Source: Enterobacteriaceae bacterium UBA7338 (GTDB lineage Bacteria > Pseudomonadota > Gammaproteobacteria > Enterobacterales > Enterobacteriaceae). From it: a stretch of 64,000 bases of DNA. Shown here piece by piece: positions 33,036-41,233 of the stretch. The stretch lies in assembly GCA_002480085.1 (NCBI GenBank), contig DKPJ01000009.1, positions 1 through 64,000 on the forward strand, given 5' to 3'. A program made the translations under genes and the position numbers. The notes under the pieces were generated by a model. That model saw nothing but the letters and a program-made list of their open reading frames with translations. It had not been told where the DNA came from and searched no databases. Positions within the stretch are counted from its first letter, which is position 1. Each line of letters opens with the position of its first letter.

Positions 33036-36000
33036 TTAAGGGCATGAGAAACGGGGAAGCTGGAACGGGTTGCGAATACTGTTTGGCGCAAACTCCAGCG
33101 TGACCTGATGGCCATCTACGGTAAACGTCGCCTGACGGCTTAAACTGCCGCCGCCTGGGCTGATACGTGCTTTATCAAAGAAGCGGTTTAGCGCCCAGGC
33201 ACCGTTAGTGACCAGCGTCGAAGTGCTGCCGTTTGCCAGCCCCAGCTGCATACGCACCTGGTTTGTACCGCCCGGCCCCGGCCATGTCATGATCTGCACC
33301 GCCTGCGGTCCGTGGCTGTAGCGCAGCATCTGGCCGTCTACGTCCAGGGTCAGATTCAGGATGGTGTTGTCCATACGCACGGTACGTACCGTAACCTTAT
33401 AGGATGGCGTTGCAGCACCGCTGGCAAAGAAAGCATCGCGAATCGACTGTGCCTGCTGGAAAGGACGCAGCAGCCCTTCGCTGCCGGGCAGCGTTTTGCC
33501 ATCAATGCCCGGCATAAAGCGCCAGCTCGACTGGGTGGTATCGACTTTATTGGTCAAGTTATCGCGGAAAAAGCTGTCCATCAGGCCGGTCCCAGGGGCG
33601 AACATCCGCGCCAGATCGTCCGGCGTCACCTCGCTGCCGGCACTGCGCACCAGTGGATAGCGGCCTGAAATAGCCTGACGGCAGAAGCTGCCCACTTCGA
33701 CGTTAATCCGCTTCCGCACGTTATCGAGATCGCGGCGCTGGGTATCGCTGCTTGCGCCGACTGCCATATTGCTGAACATCGTCTGCAAACCGCCCGGCAG
33801 GCGGCCCGCACTGGCCTGCAAGCGGCTGATAGCCTCGCCTCCCGGCGCTGGCATGCCGCTGTTAGCCGCATCCTGCACGGCGGTCAGATAGCGGTACAGC
33901 TCATCGACCTGCTTGAGGAAATCATCAAAGACGATGGTTTTGCCGCCCTTCTCCAGCGGCTGCGCCAGCTCAATCATCGGCGCATAGTGGTCAGTGACCA
34001 ACTGCTCCGGAGCCTGGGTCACCACGGCCCCCTGCGTCGGCGCACCGTCGTTATTGCTGAACAGCGCCTCCAGCGTGCGCGTGGCGCGGTTGTTCTGCTC
34101 TTTGGCCTGCGCGGCATCCGTTGGGCTTGGCGTTTCGCGAGAAAGGGTCAGAACCTTGCTCAGATTCAACACCAGCCGTCGCAGCGGCGAGTTGCTGCCG
34201 GAGAGCAGCCGGGCGGTGTTAATTCGCTGAGAGAGATCGGCGCTGTTGTTGAGCTGAATGTCAGCCAGGAAGCTGTCCCAGTTGGTGATAAAGTCGCGCA
34301 TATAGAGCTGACGCACGGCGTTATCGGTCTGCTGCTTATCCTCCTGAGCCGAGGTGCTCCCCAGTACCCAGGCGTCATCTTCATGCAGCGCGGTAGTAAC
34401 GCTGTCGATTTGCCCGTTGAAGCTTTTCCAGTAGCCGTCCGGGGTATACAGGCCCGGGACGCCTTCGCTCACCGGTTTGCCGCTTTTACGGGAAAAAACC
34501 AGTTCACTCTGCGGCCCGCCGAGCATGGACAGCGACACCGGCTTGAGGTTTTCATCGTGTTCAAGCAGGCGCTTAAGGCGTCCATATACGCGCGTAGAGA
34601 GCGGCTGTTGGTTGATGAGCGCCCGCTCGCGGGCCACCAGCGCCTCGTCTTGCGCATAGGGCGAAGACTGGATCTGCGGCTCCAGCAGCTGTGTCAGGTG
34701 CCACTCCAGCTCGTGCAGCTGCGCTTTGGTCACGTTTTGCGGCAGGTTGCGCTCCAGGTTGAGCATCACCCACGAGTGCAGGAATTTGCCGTCGTAGTGC
34801 TTCGGCTGATAGAGCATCTGGTAGGCCTTCAGCGCTTCGTAGCTGTACTCTACGTCGCTGCCGTTATCATTGCGTAACCAGGTGGTGATGTGCATAGCCA
34901 CGGCAGGGAGCAGCATCTGATCCAGCGCTTTTTGATAGAGCGACTGCGAGGCGTTACTAACGTCGTACCCGCGATACAGCCCCATCCGCCGGGCGATCGG
35001 CGGTTCGTTAATATCAAACTCTTTACTTTTCGGCAGGTCTACCAGACCGTTGAGCAGCGGCAGCAGGGCAAACAGATCGCGCTGCTGGAGGTTTTGCAGC
35101 GCCTTGCTCTGCTGTTCCACCTGCGGCACTTTCGCCTGCACCTCTTTCAAGTAAGCGCTGTTTTTACCATAGCTGGTGAGCCATAGCCCGCCCAGGATAA
35201 CCAGTAGGGCCAGCAGCGCGGCATAACCAGACCAGATCACCGCCCGGTTGCGCAGCTCCCACCAGCGATTCTCTCCGGCGATGCCCGCTTCCTGGAAAAT
35301 CACGTTTTGTAGCAGGTTCTTGATGAAGAAGCTCTGCCCCTTGGCACCCGGAATCGGTGCCTCTTTACTTACTGAATCCCAGTTATCCGCCTCGTTGCCC
35401 TCTGGCAGCGAAAGCGCCCGATTCAGTTCGCCCATCACCCGGTCAAACGGCATACCCTCCTGAGTACCGCTGGCAAAGTAGATCCCCCGCGGCGAAAACT
35501 CAGTTTCAAAGTTTGAGCGGGCAAATACCGTGCTCAGGTAATCCGCCAGCAGCGGACGGAGCGCAGCAAACTCCTGTGGGAAGAGCCAGGCTTCGGCGCG
35601 GGTCTTCGCATCATGCTCTTTGAGCATCGTCTCTGGCAGACCCGCATCCAGACGCTGTTGCAGCAGAGAGAACTCCAGCTCAAAGTTACCCATCAGGTCA
35701 AAATCGGCCTGTTTAGCTTTTTCCCATGGTAGGGTGAAGCCCCAAATCTGGTCGCGCTGCGCCTTATCGAAATCGGAAAACCAGGCGCGGAAGCCTTTAA
35801 GCAGATCGACCTTAGTCACCATGACATAGACCGGAAATCGAATGCCCAGCTGCTCATGCAGCTCCGACAGACGCTGGCGCAGGTTTACCGCCTGCTGGCG
35901 GGAGGCTTCAGCGGACTGCGTCAGCAGATCGGAGATGCTGATAGTGATAATGACGCCGTTGATAGGTTGGCGGCGGCGATATTTACGCAGCAGCTGGACA

Positions 36001-36659
36001 AAGCTGAGCCACTCTCCAGCATCCTGCGCCTGTTCACTCTCCTGGGTCGTATAGCGGCCAGCGGTATCCAGCAGCACGGCCTCATTGGTAAACCACCAGT
36101 CACAGTTACGGGTGCCGCCAATACCGCGCAGGGCGGTTTTACCAAAGCGATCCGCCAACGGGAACTGGAGGCCGGAGTTGGCCAGCGCGGTGGTTTTCCC
36201 GGAGCCGGGCGCGCCGATAATCACATACCACGGCAGCTGATAGAGATACTGGGTGCCGAAGCGCTGCGTCCACTGTGCACTGCGGTTGCCCGCCTTGCTG
36301 AAATGGGCTTTCTTCAGCATCTGCGCCGCTTCATCAAAACGGCTGGCAAGGATCTGGTCTTCGTTATTCAGCCGCTGCTGCGGATCCACCGCCTGCGGGT
36401 CGGTCGTATCCTCTTTGAGCTTATCCATCAGCTTGCGGTTGAGCCAGGCGTTATAGAGGCGAGGCACAATATGGCTCTGGGCCCAGATAAAATAGAGCAC
36501 CACGATGCTGATAATACGGTTCTGCTCTGATTCGAGCGGCCGGGTATCGACAATCGATAGCAGCGGGCCAATCATCCAGATCACCGCCGCCAGGGCGGTC
36601 ACGCCAAGGAAACCCCACAGCAGGCGATTGGTAAGAATGGAAAGAAGTGTTGTCAGCAT
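33036..36659 (-). CDS. tssM: T6SS inner-membrane protein TssM (IcmF-like)
   Basis: The 1207-residue protein has two N-terminal membrane helices (about 8-28 and 45-60) and a cytoplasmic GTPase-like domain with Walker A GAPGSGKTTAL near residue 148 and DTAGRYTTQ near 198. A third helix lies near 472-490, followed by a large periplasmic domain. The C-terminal beta domain contacts TssJ. TssM spans the envelope in the TssJLM membrane complex. It begins 2 bp before the tssL stop region. Length and layout are normal and the Walker motif is intact. Confidence 0.97.
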   Translation of the reverse strand: MLTTLLSILTNRLLWGFLGVTALAAVIWMIGPLLSIVDTRPLESEQNRIISIVVLYFIWAQSHIVPRLYNAWLNRKLMDKLKEDTTDPQAVDPQQRLNNEDQILASRFDEAAQMLKKAHFSKAGNRSAQWTQRFGTQYLYQLPWYVIIGAPGSGKTTALANSGLQFPLADRFGKTALRGIGGTRNCDWWFTNEAVLLDTAGRYTTQESEQAQDAGEWLSFVQLLRKYRRRQPINGVIITISISDLLTQSAEASRQQAVNLRQRLSELHEQLGIRFPVYVMVTKVDLLKGFRAWFSDFDKAQRDQIWGFTLPWEKAKQADFDLMGNFELEFSLLQQRLDAGLPETMLKEHDAKTRAEAWLFPQEFAALRPLLADYLSTVFARSNFETEFSPRGIYFASGTQEGMPFDRVMGELNRALSLPEGNEADNWDSVSKEAPIPGAKGQSFFIKNLLQNVIFQEAGIAGENRWWELRNRAVIWSGYAALLALLVILGGLWLTSYGKNSAYLKEVQAKVPQVEQQSKALQNLQQRDLFALLPLLNGLVDLPKSKEFDINEPPIARRMGLYRGYDVSNASQSLYQKALDQMLLPAVAMHITTWLRNDNGSDVEYSYEALKAYQMLYQPKHYDGKFLHSWVMLNLERNLPQNVTKAQLHELEWHLTQLLEPQIQSSPYAQDEALVARERALINQQPLSTRVYGRLKRLLEHDENLKPVSLSMLGGPQSELVFSRKSGKPVSEGVPGLYTPDGYWKSFNGQIDSVTTALHEDDAWVLGSTSAQEDKQQTDNAVRQLYMRDFITNWDSFLADIQLNNSADLSQRINTARLLSGSNSPLRRLVLNLSKVLTLSRETPSPTDAAQAKEQNNRATRTLEALFSNNDGAPTQGAVVTQAPEQLVTDHYAPMIELAQPLEKGGKTIVFDDFLKQVDELYRYLTAVQDAANSGMPAPGGEAISRLQASAGRLPGGLQTMFSNMAVGASSDTQRRDLDNVRKRINVEVGSFCRQAISGRYPLVRSAGSEVTPDDLARMFAPGTGLMDSFFRDNLTNKVDTTQSSWRFMPGIDGKTLPGSEGLLRPFQQAQSIRDAFFASGAATPSYKVTVRTVRMDNTILNLTLDVDGQMLRYSHGPQAVQIMTWPGPGGTNQVRMQLGLANGSTSTLVTNGAWALNRFFDKARISPGGGSLSRQATFTVDGHQVTLEFAPNSIRNPFQLPRFSCP

Positions 36660-36661
36660 CC

Positions 36662-37900
36662 TTAGTTTCCTTGCGGCAATCCGTTCAGCTCAGCCTGGGT
36701 ATTCTCAGGCGATACCAGCAGAGTAATCTCTACGCGGCGGTTACGGGCGCGGTTTTCCGGCGTCGTATTTGGTGCGATGGGGTCCATCTCCCCTCTTCCC
36801 TCGGCTTTCACGCGTTGCGGCTGCGAGAGTCGATCCTGCAGCTGCTTTTGCACAGACCGGGCGCGCTCAAGGGAGAGTTCGTAGTTGGAGGCGAAGCGGG
36901 CGCTGCGGATCGGCACGTTATCGCTGTAGCCCACCACCAGAATCTTGCCGCTCACGTTGTTCATCGCCTGGGCAATACGATCGATAACCCGGTCATAGCG
37001 ATCCCTCACCACCGTTGAGGCGGAAGCAAACAGCCCATCCCCTTTCAGGATCACTACGCTGCGATCCGCTTCGTCTTTCACTGCCACCAGCCCCGCCTCG
37101 ATCTCAGGCTTCAGGAAGCCACGCAGATTCAATACGGCAGGCAAACGCTGCGCAGGCTGCTGGATGGTCGCTTCGGGCAGCGGCGTCTGATAGATCTTCG
37201 CCAACACCGGATTGGTGCTGTCACCCAGCCGCCAGTTGAGAATGATGTAGAACAGGCAGGCAGCGAATCCGGCAAGTGCTACGCAGGCCCAGAGCGGCAC
37301 CATCGGCCGCCACAGCTTGCGCAACACCGGCTGATCCTCCGGATGGGGAGAGAGCGGCGGCGGATAGCTGCCGCGCACGCCACGGATCATCTGCCACAGC
37401 CGCTGCTTGATGGTTTCAAGCTGGGTACGGCCGTTATCGAGCACCCGGTAACGGCCTTCAAAACCGAGCAGCAGGCAGTAGTTGATCATCTCCAGCAGCA
37501 GAATATGCTCGCGCGGATTCTGCGACAGACGCGCCAGCAGCTGGAAAAACTTCTCGCCGCCCCAGGTTTCGTTGTGGAAAGTGACCAGCAGACCGCTTCC
37601 AGACCAGACGCCGCTGCTTCCCCATGGCGTTAGCGCGGCAGCCTCATCAAGTGCGGTACAGAGGCAGTAGCGTGCCCCGACGATGGTTTCATAGGGCAGC
37701 CCTGCCTGTTGGCAGCGCACTTCGAAGCGACGGATCTCATCAATCAAACGCTGACGTAATCCGGCCTGATCGTCATGGGACACTGAATGACGGATTTGCG
37801 GGATAGCGTTGAGCAACGGATTCGCTGCTGCCACCAGAAGGTTATTGCTGCTCGCTCCGGTAAATGCGGCATCGTTGCCGGAAGCCTGTCGTTCCTGCAT
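36662..37900 (-). CDS. tssL: T6SS protein TssL with C-terminal OmpA-like domain
   Basis: The 412-residue protein has the cytoplasmic DotU-like domain first (about 30-190; ARYCLCTALDEAAALTPWG). One transmembrane helix (about 206-226) and a periplasmic OmpA/MotB-type peptidoglycan-binding domain (LVVGYSDNVPIRS, NYELSLERA, NRARNRRVEI) follow. This is the extended TssL that anchors the membrane complex to peptidoglycan directly. It lies 17 bp behind tssK. Confidence 0.96.
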   Translation of the reverse strand: MQERQASGNDAAFTGASSNNLLVAAANPLLNAIPQIRHSVSHDDQAGLRQRLIDEIRRFEVRCQQAGLPYETIVGARYCLCTALDEAAALTPWGSSGVWSGSGLLVTFHNETWGGEKFFQLLARLSQNPREHILLLEMINYCLLLGFEGRYRVLDNGRTQLETIKQRLWQMIRGVRGSYPPPLSPHPEDQPVLRKLWRPMVPLWACVALAGFAACLFYIILNWRLGDSTNPVLAKIYQTPLPEATIQQPAQRLPAVLNLRGFLKPEIEAGLVAVKDEADRSVVILKGDGLFASASTVVRDRYDRVIDRIAQAMNNVSGKILVVGYSDNVPIRSARFASNYELSLERARSVQKQLQDRLSQPQRVKAEGRGEMDPIAPNTTPENRARNRRVEITLLVSPENTQAELNGLPQGN

Positions 37901-37917
37901 GTTAAGCGCTCGCTTTA

Positions 37918-39261
37918 TTATTCTGTTGGGCTACGAATGGCCCAAAACGCCATATCCAGTCCTGGAAATTCGCCTGCCAGATGCAGGGCAAATGCGCCGG
38001 ACTTATCCATTTCGCTCCACAGCTCGCCGCCTTTTTCCAGCTCAAAATAGCTGTATCCGGCGTGCCAGGGGATTTGCGGCGGCGCTACCGGCATCGCGCG
38101 TAGCCCAATGCCTGGAAGCTGCAGCTGAACCAGATCGCGAATTTTAGAGACGGGAGCGACTTTCATCTGCGCCGGGAAATGCGTTTGTAGATGCTCGCCA
38201 GGCACGCTGGCTTTGACCGCCAGCACAAAACCAAACTCGCGCACCATACTCATTTCCGGCACGGTAGCGATATTCAGGCCGTGTGAGCGCTCGTTAAGCG
38301 GGAGTTGAATGGCCTGATCCTCCATCACCAGCGACAGCCCCTGACGCAGCAGCAGCATCAGTTTGCTAAAGCAGCTAGCCAGATCGTCGTGGTCATAAAC
38401 CGGCAGAACGCTCTCGGTTGTGCGCTGAGCCGTCCAGGTGGCAAGCTCGGTGGCAAAAGGTAACCAGCTGCGCCAGAGCGTTTCAGGGTGGAGCAATGGC
38501 AGCGTTTTAAGGTGCGAAACCTCGCCGAGATGGCGGTTCACCAGCGACAACAGCGTGAACTCAATTAGCTCAGAGGTGTTGAAGCGCCCCGGCTGACGTA
38601 AACGGCCGCCGATCTGCTGGCTTCGTTCACCCAGCAGACCATGCAGATCGTTGATCATGCCGTAGATCGCCGGGCTGTTGTTGGCATTCAGCATTGGCGG
38701 AATATAGCTGTTATCCAGCCGCACATGGTTATCGTTACGCTTCTCATTAACGAAGGCGACGCCAATAGCAGTCCACTCTGCCGTCAGATCTTTTTCCAGC
38801 ATGAGCTTCAGGCGCAGGCGGCCGAACTGTACCGTGGCCTCCCCTACCGACAGGGCGTTATCATCTTCCACTTCTTCTTCAAACGTAACGAAGCGTGCCA
38901 GAGAAGCCTTCTCTTCGCTGAAAACCACCTCTTCCCGCTCGCCCCGGCGAACCGGCAGCGCCAGCACGACCTTCTCACCGGAAAGGTTATCGGGGATTTG
39001 CAGCGGCAGCGGGCCGTTACGGCTGTCGCGGAAATGGAAAAAGGTACCGTCGGGCATCAGCCCGCTGGCATAGCTTAGCGCCACACATCCCTGGCGCAGC
39101 ATTGCCTCATCCAGCTCCAGATCGAGAAAACCCCACAGGTACGCGCGTTGCAGCGAACCCCATTCACGAATATGGCTTTGCAGGTAGCTTTCTGCGCGCT
39201 GAAAATGGTGCGGACGCAGAAACATCCCTTCGGTCCAGACGACCTTTTCTGCTTTCGTCAT
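37918..39261 (-). CDS. tssK: T6SS baseplate-membrane connector TssK
   Basis: The 447-residue protein starts with the TssK signature VVWTEGMFLRPHHFQR. It continues with RAYLWGFLDLELDEAMLRQG and ends with the shoulder/head domain (AGYSYFELEKGGELW). TssK trimers tether the baseplate to TssL/TssM. Length is standard, and it lies 29 bp behind tssJ. Confidence 0.97.
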   Translation of the reverse strand: MTKAEKVVWTEGMFLRPHHFQRAESYLQSHIREWGSLQRAYLWGFLDLELDEAMLRQGCVALSYASGLMPDGTFFHFRDSRNGPLPLQIPDNLSGEKVVLALPVRRGEREEVVFSEEKASLARFVTFEEEVEDDNALSVGEATVQFGRLRLKLMLEKDLTAEWTAIGVAFVNEKRNDNHVRLDNSYIPPMLNANNSPAIYGMINDLHGLLGERSQQIGGRLRQPGRFNTSELIEFTLLSLVNRHLGEVSHLKTLPLLHPETLWRSWLPFATELATWTAQRTTESVLPVYDHDDLASCFSKLMLLLRQGLSLVMEDQAIQLPLNERSHGLNIATVPEMSMVREFGFVLAVKASVPGEHLQTHFPAQMKVAPVSKIRDLVQLQLPGIGLRAMPVAPPQIPWHAGYSYFELEKGGELWSEMDKSGAFALHLAGEFPGLDMAFWAIRSPTE

Positions 39262-39290
39262 GATGATCTATTTTCCTGTTAATAAGCGCA

Positions 39291-39797
39291 TTACTGACCG
39301 ATGACGCGGATCCCGTTTACGTCAAAAAAGAGAGTGGCTTGCAGTTCGTCTGCAGACCATTTCCAGAACTGATAGATATGGTTTTCGCCCGGTACAGGCA
39401 GAGGAAGTGATATGCGCCATTTTTTGCCGTCCAGCGCCTGGTACTCCCCCATGATGCCAATGTATCTCGCCTCCGGAGCGCTTTGTCCGCTCAGGATTTT
39501 TGACAATTGGCCGGGCATCAGGAAGAACACATCGCTATTCAACAGGTTTGCGCCAAGCACGGCTGACGCGTTGTTCTGCAGGGAGTAGAAATCAGCGGAC
39601 ATGAAGTCCGCATCCGATTTCAGCAGCAATACCCTGACTTTAAGTGGCGCAGAATCATTAATGTGTGGATGGGCCTGAAACTGCAGGGTGTAGCGGGAAG
39701 GCTCGCTGTGTGAAGACGATGCGCAACCACTAATCAATGTAGACATGACAAGCAAAAATGCCAGGGAGGCCCTGCCAAAAAAAGTATTATTATTCAT
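39291..39797 (-). CDS. tssJ: T6SS outer-membrane lipoprotein TssJ
   Basis: The 168-residue protein has a lipoprotein signal ending at the lipobox LISGC (Cys at about 25). The mature part is beta-sandwich-like with PLKVRVLLLKSDADFMSADFYSL and the conserved late YIGIMGEYQALDGKKWR. TssJ anchors TssM to the outer membrane. The residue after Cys is Ala, consistent with outer-membrane sorting. Confidence 0.94.
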   Translation of the reverse strand: MNNNTFFGRASLAFLLVMSTLISGCASSSHSEPSRYTLQFQAHPHINDSAPLKVRVLLLKSDADFMSADFYSLQNNASAVLGANLLNSDVFFLMPGQLSKILSGQSAPEARYIGIMGEYQALDGKKWRISLPLPVPGENHIYQFWKWSADELQATLFFDVNGIRVIGQ

Positions 39798-39821
39798 GAG
39801 GATTCGCTCGTAAAAGCTCTA

Positions 39822-40316
39822 TTAATCCAGGATCCAGGTGCCGTTATTGGTGTCTTTACAGGCTTTACCGCTGCCGTCAACGTTGACGCAGGTCGCTTTT
39901 TTCCGCGCTTTTGGCCGGGTGGATTGTTTTCGAATCGTGGCTTCATACTGCTCAGCTTTCACCACTGCACGCATCGGTACATAACCGATCAGCTCATCTT
40001 TGCCTTCATCGGCCAGTGCCATCCAGAAGTGTTCAACCTGTCCCAGTACCTCATAGGTTTTACCTGCCTCAAGAGTACGGATCACCTTGCCACTAAAGTC
40101 AGGACGACTCATTAGCGAGGCCGGGTAGAGCGCACGGTAGGACGCGTTTACCGGTTTAAATTCCGCGGGCGGAGAGACAGCATAACGGTGGGTCAACGTC
40201 ACGCCGTTCACCTGATGGGTGACGATGGTGTCGTCGGTCACTGCAGGCTTGGGCGGCGCTTTACACCCTACAACGGTCATAACAAAGAGAAGTGAAATAA
40301 TTGTTCGCATGTTCAT
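39822..40316 (-). CDS. SH3-like lipoprotein at the head of the T6SS cluster
   Basis: The 164-residue protein has a lipoprotein signal with Cys18 in VVGCKAPP. An SH3b-like domain (about 65-120; KVIRTLEAGKTYEVLGQVEHFWMAL, split block) and a basic tail with two cysteines (TCVNVDGSGKACKD) follow. SH3b domains often bind cell wall. It is the first gene of the minus-strand T6SS operon, 24 bp upstream of tssJ, so a cell-wall-linked accessory of the membrane complex is plausible. I do not know a named homologue. GGAA lies 6 nt before the ATG. Confidence 0.65.
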   Translation of the reverse strand: MNMRTIISLLFVMTVVGCKAPPKPAVTDDTIVTHQVNGVTLTHRYAVSPPAEFKPVNASYRALYPASLMSRPDFSGKVIRTLEAGKTYEVLGQVEHFWMALADEGKDELIGYVPMRAVVKAEQYEATIRKQSTRPKARKKATCVNVDGSGKACKDTNNGTWILD

Positions 40317-40826
40317 ATGCTTTTCCGTAGCAATATTCTGAAGATCGTTAACAGGGAATGTGAAGTTTCACTTAAGTGCTATTATTACAGGAAGCTGATG
40401 TTTTAACGTACTCTGTATATACAAAAGGCATAGCTACCGCACGAAACTTAACGAGTAAGTTCCATTTCTCGGGCCATTTTTTTTGACAACTGAGAAACAA
40501 TTGTAAAGCAAGTTTCCATCAATTCAATATATGTTCGCGCATGCTACCCGTTTTAAGGGCGAGGCAGAGCACCATAAATACTAATATTAGAATCCAATCC
40601 CCAACATGGCAAAAAAGTAACCGCAAAGCCTTTAAAGACTCCAGTAAATTACGTAAGTAAATAATATTTAATGATAATTTTAGCAAACCCTGACATCAAC
40701 CCATAACGCAGGATAATTACGATTACCACTACCATAATTAGTAGGAATGATTCTTCGCCAACAGTAGGAATATAACATCAAAAATTATTAATTGTATTTC
40801 TAAGACATGTTTAGAAAAAACATAAA

Positions 40827-40844
40827 ATGTCCTATATAGGACAT
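40827..40844. repeat. Perfect 18-bp palindrome, operator candidate
   Basis: ATGTCCTATATAGGACAT reads the same on both strands. The TGTCC...GGACA half-sites are typical of a dimeric regulator site, but I cannot name the factor. It is 511 bp upstream of the first T6SS gene and 390 bp upstream of mutS. Confidence 0.65.
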
Positions 40845-41015
40845 GCTATAGATTATGTGATGAGTGCTAATCCAGTAAGATTAGGCAATAACGCAACGTG
40901 ACTATAAGTCATGCACAAGTAAACTAAACACATTCTTTCATTCTGATTTAAATATTTTAGCCACGCTAAATCATCTTTATGGCCCCTGGCAGACGAAAGC
41001 AGGAGATACAGAGCC

Positions 41016-41057
41016 ATGAGCGCACAGGACAACTTACGACTATTTAACTATTGCTAA
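41016..41057 (+). other. 13-codon micro-ORF upstream of mutS
   Basis: The ORF MSAQDNLRLFNYC follows an AGGAGA site 9 nt before its ATG, an unusually good signal for such a short frame. It may be a leader peptide or the broken 5' end of a gene cut when the island or flanking DNA rearranged. Nothing downstream continues the frame. Confidence 0.3.
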
Positions 41058-41233
41058 AATCCCTCCTACGCTTCTACGTCTCTTCTTTCGTAAAATTGGA
41101 AGGGGCCTCGTGAAGTTCTCTATCGTTGCTTTCCAGAGAATGCTCATCTCCGTTATCATATCTCCCTATCAGATATCTAAGACAATAAACCGACCCTTGC
41201 CTCATTTAAAATCAGGGAACTGGACATAACTTC

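Larger units (their letters stand above)
40317..41233. promoter_or_regulatory. Long AT-rich region between the T6SS operon and mutS
   Basis: These 917 bp without a gene of normal size separate the divergent T6SS operon and mutS. Visible elements are overlapping small palindromes just upstream of the T6SS start (GTGAAGTTTCAC at 40360-40371, CACTTAAGTG at 40369-40378), a perfect 18-bp palindrome at 40827-40844, and a micro-ORF at 41016. AT-richness fits H-NS silencing of the island. No clear -35/-10 pair was assigned. Confidence 0.6.
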
